Assembly: GCF_000235425.2 (NCBI RefSeq)
Contig: NZ_KI912266.1
Coordinates: forward strand, 5,817,482 to 5,881,481
Direction of reading: 5' to 3'
Length of the DNA stretch: 64,000 nt
Origin: Pseudofrankia saprophytica
GTDB lineage: Bacteria > Actinomycetota > Actinomycetes > Frankiales > Frankiaceae
Within the stretch, counting starts at the first letter, position 1, and each line of letters begins with the position of its first letter. A program made the translations under genes and the position numbers. Below the pieces are notes generated by a model. The model was not told the origin of the DNA. It did no database searches and worked only from the letters and a program-made list of their open reading frames with translations. Positions 36,870 to 45,382 of the stretch are shown here, one piece after another.

Positions 36870-37547
36870 CCGGTGCCGGCCAGGTCGCTAGCTCCGGCGG
36901 CGGCAGACCCAGCGAGACAGCACAGTCGCAGGCGGCGCGGTAGCGTGCCTCCACCAGCGAGTTCGGGCCCGGGTTCCCGAAGGCGGCGAATACCAGTTTC
37001 TTGCAACCACGCTCGTTCAAGTGCGTGACCTGCAACTCGGGCCCGGTACGGATCGCCATCGCGAGGTCGGCGTTGTTGAGCCGAGTGGGGTCGGGATGGA
37101 TCCGCCGGATCCCGCAGCCCTGCATGGAGGCGAGCTCGTCCGAACTGAAGGGGACGAGCCCGAAGACGGCGTCCGGGTTCAGTGACTCCCGGAGCGGGCG
37201 GGTCGCCCGTCGGAGCGGCGGATGTTGGTGACCAGCGAGTAGCCGGACTAGTCCAGCACAAGGGACACTTCGTCGAGGTAGTTGCGGAAGGTGAACTCCA
37301 GCGGCCAGTCTGGCAGGCCGACCAGGATGACCCCACTGCGGCCGCTGGCTAGTGCCCTCGCGGCGCTGTTCGGCCGGTGGCGGAGGCGGAGGGCTGCGGC
37401 CAATAGTCGTTCGCGGGTCTTCGTGGAGATGCGGTGCCCACGGGTGTCGTTGAGGACGAATCCGACGGTCGCTCGCGACACCCCCGCCGCTTGGGCCACG
37501 TCCATGGCTGTGACATGCCTCCACGCCGTTGCCTCTGACCCCGCCAC
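36870..37547 (-). pseudogene. Second lacI copy, degenerate
   Basis: The 5' part from ATG 37547 keeps the helix-turn-helix (VTAMDVAQAAGVSRATVGFV) and runs to VSLVLD, where a stop follows. After a small frame change, RPLRESLNPDAVFGLVPF and later RTGPELQVTHLNERGCKKLV match the sugar-binding domain of the intact repressor at 3615-4610. The C-terminal third is replaced by an ISL3-type fragment. The gene stands divergent from a degenerate GH2 copy, repeating the layout at 3.4-3.6 kb. Confidence 0.9.
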
Positions 37548-37737
37548 CAGCCCAGCTCCGTCCCGCTAGGTGAACCTTCGGGACTTGCCCGCGCTAGCGA
37601 TGTGGTGGTAGCCTCCGCCGAGGCAGCTCAGCGCGCGCTAGTGATATGAGACACGCACCGTCGGGCCGTGCCCAATGTGTCGTGACGACCGCGCGTGGCT
37701 CGTTTGATCGTCCCGGAGCGCAAGCAGGAGAGTTCGG

Positions 37738-38380
37738 TTGATCCGTACGTCCTTCAACAACGGCTGGTTGATCCGCCGGAAGAGCGATGCGTTACCGGAC
37801 ATCCTCGGCCGAGACGACGCACCTCGGGGCGAGGTCGGGCTGCCCCACGACGCGACCGTGGAGCGCGGGCGCGACGGCACCGCCCCGGAGGCGGGCCGGC
37901 GCGGTAGCCAGCAGGGTGGCACCCATCAGCAAAAGAAGACGTTCTTCGTGCCGACAGGATACCGAGGCCGGCGGGTCACCGCCGAATTCGAGGGCGTGGA
38001 CCGGGGCGCCCGGCTCTACCTCAACGGCGACTTCGCGGCCCAATGCGACTACGGCTATTCCAACATCTTCGTCCACGCCGACCGGCTGGTGAGGCACGGC
38101 GAAGAAGAATCAAGGTGGACTCGGACGCCGATGAGGTCGACCTGCCGGTGAACGGGCGCTGGGCCGGCACCGTCCCGGCGGGTGAGAAGAACCGATTCGA
38201 GGCCGAGTTCGGCACCGTCTACGAACCCGGGGAAATCATCACCGTCGCCTATACCGGCGGCGCCGAGACCGGCCGCAGCCCACTTCGGTCGGCGGCCACA
38301 GAGGTCCGGCTGCGCACCACCGCCGACCGCGCCCGGATCGCCCCGACGACACCGACCTCGGTCGCGAGACCTTCCTGGCC
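37738..38380 (+). pseudogene. Second GH2 copy with catalytic core deleted
   Basis: From TTG 37738 (GGAGAG upstream) the frame reads LIRTSFNNGWLIRRK and continues through FEGVDRGARLYLNGDFA to CDYGYSNIFVHAD, matching about residues 1-115 of the intact enzyme. It then jumps to DADEVDLPVNGRWAGTVP and FGTVYEPGEIITVAYTG, which match the C-terminal domain near residue 600. The catalytic barrel with both glutamates is gone. The intact operators of the first locus are not preserved in the gap before this copy. Confidence 0.9.
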
Positions 38381-39284
38381 GCATCGAGTGGGCCGGAGAG
38401 TGGCCCACCGTCGTCGAGGACCGGTTCACAGCGTCGGCACCGCGCACGTCCTTCACCGACGCGTTCCCGCACCGGCGCTGCACCCCCGGTGGATCTCGCC
38501 CGAAACCAACTCACAGACATTCGCCCGCATTAGAAAAGACGGTGGCGCCGTCCTCGCCGCCGGCCGGGCATCTGAGGCACGCAAAGCACGCCACCTGCTC
38601 GCGGTGCGAACCCGAGACCAGCACTGGCAGGCTGCCGCATTGATCCCCAACGGCGACGCCTGCCTGACCGTCGGGTGGACGACGACCACTGGGCCGCAGT
38701 CGAACGACGCGGTGACACCTTGGTCGCCCGAATGGTAGTCGGCCCACTCGACCAGTACTCGCCAGGGCCACCGCCGTGACGACCGCATAAATAATCTCGG
38801 CGATATCAGCTGGCCGGGATCACCCGCCCGCCACCACCTAGACCAACCGCGCCGCGCCGCACGCTGGGAGGCCTGCGACCTTAAGTCGATTCCCCGTCGA
38901 CTTGGTGGGTGCTGCTACCACCACCCACCAAGTCGACGGCGGCGATGTCAACGCCGACATGTGGCCAGGTGAACGGCCGAGGGATCGACCTTCGTCGAAC
39001 GTCCGTCGACGCGTGCGACCACTCTCACCGGCCTGCCGAAGACATCCGATCGTTTCGGATCTCGGACCGAGAGCCTATCGCCTCGGGGCGAAACGGGTGA
39101 TGATCGAGCGGAGGAAGGCTCCTTCTCCCGAACCGCGCTCGCCCCCTACCGGCGGATGCTGGCCGACCGCCTCGAGCGCTGCGTCATCCCACTGAACCGG
39201 CGGGCCACTGCTGTGGCGCAGAACCGGCGGGCCGTGGGCTGGGCGGTCGTCGTGGTGTCTTCGTGGGGCACCCTTGAAAAAAAA
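38381..39284. other. Intergenic with a strong hairpin
   Basis: About 900 bp without a supportable gene. It contains a perfect 18-bp inverted repeat with arms 38894-38911 (CCGTCGACTTGGTGGGTG) and 38922-38939 around a 10-base loop. No gene ends nearby, so this may be a terminator left from a lost gene or an end of a vanished element. Confidence 0.65.
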
Positions 39285-39298
39285 TATACGATCGTATA
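39285..39298. promoter_or_regulatory. 14-bp palindrome TATACGATCGTATA
   Basis: A perfect AT-rich palindrome in GC-rich DNA, preceded by a run of eight A residues. It is about 360 bp upstream of the P450 at 39661. Its ATAC-N4-GTAT form equals the 22327 site, and it resembles TetR-type operators. Confidence 0.55.
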
Positions 39299-39660
39299 GC
39301 ATCGTACTGCGCCTCCATGATATCAATCGAGGCGGGCGGCCCACCTCGCTGGTGATGCGCAGATCGAGAAGGGGCGGACGACCCGCTTCGCGTTCACGAG
39401 GGAGGACGCAAGGCTCGAGCCACGGATCCAACGACCCTTGGTTCGGCGGGTTTGTCCCGTGGGCGAACTCGACCCGGGCATCCGTCGCAACGAGTTCCTG
39501 GTCCGCCGTGGTTGACGGGACAACCGAGCAGGCTTGCTGTCGGCCGTCACACTGTTGCATAGCGGAACCTCAATTCCGCGCTGGGCATGCAGGAAGTCTG
39601 GTTGGCTTTCGGCACTATCGACACACGGCGCCGACAGCCTGATGTTGGAAGGAGAGAGAG

Positions 39661-40947
39661 TTGCCCGATTGGAAGACGGTTGACTTCTTCAACGATGAGT
39701 CGCTCGTCGACGACCCCTATCCCTACTTCGACGAGTTGCGCTCGGTGTGTCCAGTCCTACCGTTGCCGCACCTTGGAGTCGTAGCCGTAACCGGCTACGA
39801 CGAAGCGACTGAGGTGTACCGGGACGCCGAAACCTTCTCGTCGTGCAATTCGGCGGTCGGCCCGTTCGCGCCGTTCCCCGTACCGCTCGACGGCGATGAC
39901 GTGAGCGGTATCATCGACCGGTACCGTGACCTTATTCCATTACATGAACACATGATCACTATGGACCCGCCCGCACACACCCGCGAGCGTGAACTCCTTA
40001 TGCGACTTCTGACGCCGAGACGGCTCAGGGAGAATGAATCCTTCATCTGGCGCTTGGCTGATCAACAGATCGACGAATTCATCGATAACGGTAGCTGTGA
40101 GTTCATCGGCGAATATGCAAAGCCCTTCGCCATGCTCGCTGTCGCCGACGTGCTCGGCGTGCCCGAGGCCGACCACCAGAGGTTCCGCGAGGGCTTCGGT
40201 CCCGGCGGCAACCTTGGTCAGATCGGTGACGGCGAGCAGGACGACGGAGAATCCAACCCGCTCGGGTGGCTCGACGCCGAGTTCACACGGTACATCGAGG
40301 ACCGGCGACGGGAACCACGCAATGATGTGCTAACCAGCCTGGCACAGGCGACCTACCCTGATGGCAGCACGCCTGAGGTGATCGCGGTGGTTCGAGTATC
40401 GACATTCCTCTTCGCCGCCGGTCAGGAGACGACCGCGGTGCTGCTCGCCTCAACTCTCAAATACCTGGCCGAAAACCCCGAAGCGCAGGACGAGCTCCGG
40501 AAGCACCCTGAGCTGATCCCTGACCTGATCGAAGAGACACTCCGCGTCGAAAGTCCCGTCAAGGCAGACTTCCGGTTGGCCAGGCGAGCAACCACCATCG
40601 GCGACGTCGAAATCGCGGCGGGCACACCGGTCATGCTACTCAACGGCGCGGCCAACCGCGATCCGCGACGTTTCGAATGCCCGGCCGAAGTTCGCATCGA
40701 TCGAAAGAACGTCCGACAGCACATATCCTTCGGGCGCGGAATTCACTCTTGTCCTGGCGGGCCGCTGGCCCGCGTCGAAGGACGCATCAGCCTTGAGCGA
40801 ATCCTCGCGCGGACCCGCGACATCCGGCTCTCCGAGGAGCATCACGGGTCGCCGGACTCCCGGCGCTTCACGTATGCGCCGAGCTGGATGCAGCGGGGGC
40901 TCACCGAGCTGCACCTGGTATTCACGCCCGTCGGCGGTGACCAGTGA
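39661..40947 (+). CDS. Cytochrome P450
   Basis: A 428-residue P450 starting at TTG 39661, eight bases after GGAAGGAG. The motifs are I-helix FAAGQETTAVL, ExxR in EETLRVE, and heme loop FGRGIHSCPGGPL with Cys364. It is a paralogue of the P450 at 23276-24550 over its whole length, including the N-terminal FFNDESLVDDPYPYFDELR. Its stop codon overlaps the GTG of an SDR gene (GTGA), again repeating the P450-SDR layout, but here the SDR is truncated. The codon use is slightly less GC-rich than its paralogue. Confidence 0.93.
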   Translation: MPDWKTVDFFNDESLVDDPYPYFDELRSVCPVLPLPHLGVVAVTGYDEATEVYRDAETFSSCNSAVGPFAPFPVPLDGDDVSGIIDRYRDLIPLHEHMITMDPPAHTRERELLMRLLTPRRLRENESFIWRLADQQIDEFIDNGSCEFIGEYAKPFAMLAVADVLGVPEADHQRFREGFGPGGNLGQIGDGEQDDGESNPLGWLDAEFTRYIEDRRREPRNDVLTSLAQATYPDGSTPEVIAVVRVSTFLFAAGQETTAVLLASTLKYLAENPEAQDELRKHPELIPDLIEETLRVESPVKADFRLARRATTIGDVEIAAGTPVMLLNGAANRDPRRFECPAEVRIDRKNVRQHISFGRGIHSCPGGPLARVEGRISLERILARTRDIRLSEEHHGSPDSRRFTYAPSWMQRGLTELHLVFTPVGGDQ

Positions 40948-41075
40948 GCCGCGCTGCCTTCGTCGCCGGCGGCGCGTCCGGCACCGGACTCGGCATCGTG
41001 CGACGATTCGCCACCGACGGACATCGCGTCGCTGTCGTCGACAGGGCCCCGGCAAAGTTGCCGTCCAACGGAATC
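40944..41075 (+). pseudogene. SDR N-terminal fragment, truncated
   Basis: From the GTG overlapping the P450 stop, the frame reads VSRAAFVAGGASGTGLGIVR, then RRFATDGHRVAVVDRAPAKL, matching the first 40 residues of the SDR at 24616. Similarity then stops and the frame runs into IS-derived DNA. The Rossmann loop is present but the catalytic half is missing. Confidence 0.85.
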
Positions 41076-41164
41076 GATCGTACTTGTGGTGCTGATAGCG
41101 GGTTGGTGGGTGACACGCCGAGGTAGCCGCGGTATTCAAAAGATCGACACCTGCCGGCTCCAGC

Positions 41165-41345
41165 GGCACCCGGTCTCTGGAGAAGGACGTCGAGATTGCT
41201 GTCCTGCGCCACCAGCTAGCCGTTCCACGCCGTCAGGTCGCTCGGCCGCGGTACTCCCCGTCCGATCGGATACTGCTGGCGGCGCTGCCCAGATGTTCCC
41301 TCGCCCACGCTGGTCGGCGTTCCTCGTCACGGCCGCGACCGAGCT
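41165..41345 (+). mobile_element. Integrase-type transposase N-terminal fragment
   Basis: The plus strand reads KDVEIAVLRHQLAVPRRQVA, then RPRYSPSDRILLAALPRC, then after a shift RWSAFLVTAAT. It matches the start of the transposase fragment on the minus strand at 55810-56300. Only about 60 codons remain, located where the SDR gene at 40944 is broken. It is probably the element that truncated that SDR, or what is left of it. Confidence 0.82.
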
Positions 41346-41560
41346 GACGAGCTGGCCGGAGCCCAAGGTACGAGCGGGGGCCGCTGTCCGCGTCGGCGGC
41401 CGAGGCGCGATCTGACGATGGGCGCCTGGAGTGGCGCTGTGATCCCGGATCACGGGCCGCGGCCGGGTGACGGGCGCACAGGTCAGTTGATCGGCACGTG
41501 CGGCAGACCATGTGTCGGCTCGTGGCGGTTGCCCGAGCCGGCGGTCCTCTGCACTGAGCT

Positions 41561-42297
41561 TCAGGTGTTGCGGCCACGGTTGACGCCGATGATCTGGCCG
41601 GTGATGTAGCTGGCCTCGTCACGGCAGAGCAAGGAGCAGGCAGCGGCGACGTCCTCGGCTTGGCGCCGGGGCCGGGGAAGCCCTTGGCGACGTTACGCTC
41701 GGTTATCGGGGTGATGATGAAGCCGGGCGGGATCGTGTTCACGGTGATCCCGTGCTCGCCGAGCTCCAGCCCCAGGGACTTGGTGAAGGTCATGACGCCG
41801 CCTTTGGACGCCGAGTAGTGCGTCATGAACTACTGCTGGCCGCCCTGGGCGGACGACGACGAGATGGTCACGATCCGGCCTCAGCCGGCCTCGATCATAT
41901 CGGGGACGACGGCCTGGCAGCTGTGGAACGTGCCGGTGAGGTTCACGTTCACCAGCGCGTTCCACTGTTCGGCGTTGATGTCGAGGAATCAGCGGAAGCC
42001 TTCGTGGCCGGCCGACGTCACCAGGATCACGGCCGGGCCGAACCGGTCGTTGATCTCGGCGACGCCCGCGTCGATCTGCTCGCGGCTGGTGACGTCGACG
42101 GTGACCGGGTGCGCCTCGCCGCCCGCGGCGGCGATCTCGTCGGCGACCGCCTTGGCGTTGCCCGGGTCCAGGTCGAAGACGCCGATCCTGGTGCCGTCGG
42201 CGGCGAGGCGCGGCGCGCAGCCGCGTCCGATGCCCGAGCGGCTACCGGTGACGATCGCGACCTTGCCAGCCAGGCTATCGCTGGGTGCCGCGGTCAT
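41561..42297 (-). pseudogene. SDR oxidoreductase with three nonsense codons and a frameshift
   Basis: From ATG 42297 the frame reads SLAGKVAIVTGSRSGIGRG and on to ILVTSAGHEGFR, where TGA appears at 41989-41991. The same frame continues with FLDINAEQWNALVNVNLTGT, TGA at 41881-41883 (EAG*GRIVTISS, where Trp is normal) and TAG at 41830-41832, then HYSASKGGVMTFTKSLGLEL with the catalytic YSASK. A frameshift near 41665 moves the C terminus SYITGQIIGVN to another frame. Overall length and order are otherwise complete, so the gene died by point mutations. Confidence 0.9.
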
Positions 42298-42444
42298 CCG
42301 CGCGTCGTTTCCCTTCGGTGTCAGGCTTGATCTCTGATAGTTCGGTCGGTGACGCCCCTGCCTTGGGCGACGCCGCCGTCGGCGCGGCGCCACCTCCCCG
42401 GCCCGGGGCCGCTCTGGCTTCGTCGGGGCACCCTGGCGCTCCGC

Positions 42445-43278
42445 CTAAGCCACGGCTTCCTCGCCGACCAGGGTGGTGCGGTGCATCAGCCGGCGGGACT
42501 CGGCCGTGTAGGGCTGCGCCCGGTGCAGGATGCCGGTGTTGTCCCAGATCACCAGGTCACCGAGGCGCCAGTGGTGGCGCAGCGCGAACCGGGGCTGGGT
42601 CGCCCAGTCGAGCAGTCGGTCGAGCAGCGCCCGACTTTCCTCGGCCGGTAAGCCGACGACGTGGTCCGCGGTCGCTCCGACGAGCAGTGACTTGCGCCCG
42701 TTACGTCGCGTCCAGACCATAGGGTGCTCCCGGGACGGAACCTTGTCCCACGACGCCCGCATCTTCTCCGACGCATTGGGGTGCACCAGCCGCTGCGCCG
42801 CGGCGAAGCTGTGTACTACGCGAAACTCCCCGAACCTGGCCTTCTCCTCGTCGGAGAGCCCGTCATAGGCCGCGTAGAGGTTCGCGAACTCGGTGTCGCC
42901 GCCCTCCGTGGCGACCTCCAGCGCGGTCAGCAGCGTTGCCTTCTGCGGAACCAGGTCGTTCGCGCCGTCGATGTGCCAGTAGAACGTGCCAGCCCGGTAG
43001 GCGGCGAGCACGCTCTGCGCCGGGTCCAGAGTGATCGCGGAGACCTCCGGGTACTCCTTCTCCCCGCCCATCGGCGCGACGACCACCTCGCCGAGCAACC
43101 GGCTCAGCGCCACCAGGTCGGCGTCACCGATGTGCGCCCCCTGGTAGATCACCACACCGTGCTCATCGAGGTACTTCTGTGTGTCCGCGGCGACCGCGGG
43201 ATCCGCCAGCTGACTGCCGGTCAGGCCTGTGATCTCGACACCCACCTCGGGGCTGATCGGGCTGACAGTGACGGACAT
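42445..43278 (-). CDS. TauD/TfdA-family 2-oxoglutarate dioxygenase
   Basis: A 277-residue Fe(II)/2-oxoglutarate enzyme. The facial triad is visible: His102 and Asp104 in YWHIDGAND and His252 in GILHRAQPY; Arg263 in ESRRLMHRTTL is the likely 2-oxoglutarate anchor. ATG 43278 has GGGAGGAA upstream. It is the last gene of a minus-strand run with the LuxE-like, LuxC-like and Rieske proteins, so it probably hydroxylates or cleaves an intermediate of that pathway. Family members act on taurine, aryloxyalkanoates and alkyl sulfates, but the substrate here cannot be inferred. Confidence 0.92.
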   Translation of the reverse strand: MSVTVSPISPEVGVEITGLTGSQLADPAVAADTQKYLDEHGVVIYQGAHIGDADLVALSRLLGEVVVAPMGGEKEYPEVSAITLDPAQSVLAAYRAGTFYWHIDGANDLVPQKATLLTALEVATEGGDTEFANLYAAYDGLSDEEKARFGEFRVVHSFAAAQRLVHPNASEKMRASWDKVPSREHPMVWTRRNGRKSLLVGATADHVVGLPAEESRALLDRLLDWATQPRFALRHHWRLGDLVIWDNTGILHRAQPYTAESRRLMHRTTLVGEEAVA

Positions 43279-43446
43279 CGTTCCTCCCGTGTCTGGTCTC
43301 GGCCGAGATGGTCGAGAGCCGCCGTTCGGGGCTGTTTTGGGTGTGCCGGCGCACGGGTTCTGCTGGTGGCTGGCGATCGACCACTGGCCAGACAACCCGT
43401 GCGCCGGGGGCCTGCACTGTTCCCAGGTTGGGTCGGCAGGCGGGGG

Positions 43447-43773
43447 CTAGATGGCGGGGGCGAGGACGTTCGAGATGTGCGCGGCGCCCGCGTCCGGCAC
43501 GCGCGGCTGGCGCCACGCCTCGACCGGGAACGAGATCGTGCACAGCGAGTAGTACATGAGGAGCAGGTTGTAGGTGTCCTCGGGGAGGTCGTCCAGGTCG
43601 AACTTGTCGAGGTAGCTCAGCGCATCCTGGATGCGAGGAAAGGCCGCGTCGTAGAACGTCTGCATCTCGTCCATGTTCGAGACGTACCGCTTGGCGAACC
43701 GCTCGTCCTCGGTCACGAGGCACCAGTCGATGAACGGCTCCAGGTCCGCGAAGTCCGCGGGCAGCTTGGCCAC
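43447..43773 (-). CDS. Small protein between Rieske and TauD genes, unknown
   Basis: A 108-residue acidic protein (FADLEPFIDWCLVTEDERFA, later DKFDLDDLPEDTYNLLLMYY) with no signal peptide or membrane helix. I do not recognise the family. It starts 28 bp after the Rieske stop codon, with GAGAGGAG upstream, so it is co-transcribed with the oxygenase. The helical, aromatic-rich character and its location suggest an accessory or small subunit for the Rieske enzyme. It is too short and too different to be a normal beta subunit of ring-hydroxylating dioxygenases or a ferredoxin, since it has no cysteine cluster. Confidence 0.75.
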   Translation of the reverse strand: MAKLPADFADLEPFIDWCLVTEDERFAKRYVSNMDEMQTFYDAAFPRIQDALSYLDKFDLDDLPEDTYNLLLMYYSLCTISFPVEAWRQPRVPDAGAAHISNVLAPAI

Positions 43774-43801
43774 AGGTGGCTCCTCTCGATCAGCCGGGCG
43801 G

Positions 43802-45085
43802 TCAGACCAGCGCCGGGGACGGCTTGGCGCCCGGGGTGGTCTTGACGTACTCGGCGCAGAACGCGCGGGCGGTCTGGTGCAGGTGACGCAGGAGGAGCTC
43901 CTGGTCGTTCAGCGGGAACTCGCTGACCGCCCGGGACTCGAGCATGCTCTGGGTCGCCTCGAGGGTGTTGGCGTCCTGCAGGCCGTACTCCTTGAACGAC
44001 GCCGCGGCCATCTCCTGGCGAAGCCGGTCGCTCACTGTCTTCGGTGGAGCGAAGTACAGCGAGCACTCGAAGGTGTGGCGGTTCACCGCGGTCGGCCAGT
44101 AGTGGTACGTGAGGTACCAGCCCGGCTTCCAGACCAGGATCATGAAGTTCGGGAAGAACAGGAACGAGTCGACGCCCCAGGCGTTGTGCCGGGCCGGGTT
44201 GACGCCCGGGGGGAGTTCGATGTCGAACGGGGGGTCCCAGGGGCCGAACAGGCCGGTGCGCAGCGCGTTCTCGATCGGCTTGACCATGCTGGGGTCCTTC
44301 GGCGGGGACATGCCGCCCCAGCTCGAGACCATCGAGTGCGGTCCCTCGATGCGGTAGTGCAAGGCCTCGTAGCCGTAGCTCTGGAGCTTTTGCGCCTCGC
44401 TGGGAACAGCCTGGCGAACGTGCAGCACCGGCGCGTGGTAGAACTCCATGAAAGCGTCGATGAACAGCTTCCAGTTGGCGCCGATGTCGGACTTGTACTT
44501 GAAGACCTGGGTCATCTCGCCGAACGGATAGCCAACGAGATCCGCGGCCATGGGCCCGAGGTAGTCGACGAGGGACTGGGTGCCGTCCTTGTCGAAGTTG
44601 ATGAAGATGAAGCCTTCCCAGATCTCGCAGCGCACGTCCGCGAGGCTGTACTTCGCCTTGTCGAGGTCGAAGAACTCGGACTCCTGCTGCACGAAGGTGC
44701 AGGCGCCGCCGAGGTCGTACCGCCAGGCGTGGTACTTGCAGATGAACTGCCGCGCCGTGCCGGACGTCTCCTCACGCGGAAAGTCCTGCCAGACCAGCTT
44801 GTTGCCGCGGTGGCGACAGACGTTGTGAAACGCCTGGATGCCTTCCGCGTTCCGCACAATGATCACGGACGAGCGAGCGGCGTCGATCTCTTTGGTGAAG
44901 TAGCTGCCCACCTTCGGAAGCTGCTCGACCCGGCCGACGTTGAGCCACGTCTTACCGAAGATCGCCTTGCGCTCGAGCTCATAGTGCTCGGGCGAGATCG
45001 AGTCCTCGTACGAGGCATCCGCCGTGCTCAGGTCGGGATAGTGCTGGGTCCAGCTGCCCTCAGCTGGCTTCGGGAAGTGAGCCAT
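43802..45085 (-). CDS. Rieske non-heme iron oxygenase, alpha subunit
   Basis: A 427-residue ring-hydroxylating-type oxygenase. The [2Fe-2S] ligands are Cys90 and His92 (NVCRHRGNKL) and Cys116 and His119 (FICKYHAWRY). The spacing between pairs, 23 residues, is longer than usual. The mononuclear iron site is represented by His217 and His222 in FMEFYHAPVLH, with bridging Asp210. The catalytic domain is normal in size. The RBS is GAAAGGA. It is third in the LuxE-LuxC-Rieske-small-TauD run. No beta subunit, ferredoxin or reductase is nearby, so electrons must come from elsewhere. Confidence 0.93.
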   Translation of the reverse strand: MAHFPKPAEGSWTQHYPDLSTADASYEDSISPEHYELERKAIFGKTWLNVGRVEQLPKVGSYFTKEIDAARSSVIIVRNAEGIQAFHNVCRHRGNKLVWQDFPREETSGTARQFICKYHAWRYDLGGACTFVQQESEFFDLDKAKYSLADVRCEIWEGFIFINFDKDGTQSLVDYLGPMAADLVGYPFGEMTQVFKYKSDIGANWKLFIDAFMEFYHAPVLHVRQAVPSEAQKLQSYGYEALHYRIEGPHSMVSSWGGMSPPKDPSMVKPIENALRTGLFGPWDPPFDIELPPGVNPARHNAWGVDSFLFFPNFMILVWKPGWYLTYHYWPTAVNRHTFECSLYFAPPKTVSDRLRQEMAAASFKEYGLQDANTLEATQSMLESRAVSEFPLNDQELLLRHLHQTARAFCAEYVKTTPGAKPSPALV

Positions 45086-45382
45086 GTCCGCAATCCTTTC
45101 CGTATCCGACAGGCAGCCACGATAGCAACCCTCTCAGATTACGAGAAGCAGATTCTCATATGGACGGCGATGGGCGCAAGTGGACGCCGGGAGCGGTTTC
45201 AAACGCATCGCTGGAGCGATCGATAGAGATGACCCTGGGCAGCATCGAAAGCGCCGACAGCCTACCGGTCCGCGGCGCTTCCGACGTACGACAATGACGG
45301 TGTGGTGATCGTCGGATTTGTCAGCTGGCGTTCTTACGACGTTGAGGCTGGCACCTCCGGGGAATGACTGAGGTTGCTCCGG

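Noticed and set aside
32878..41991. Recoding of UGA or UAG as tryptophan
   Set aside because: The affected genes also carry frameshifts or are IS transposases, and intact genes in the window end normally at TGA and TAG.
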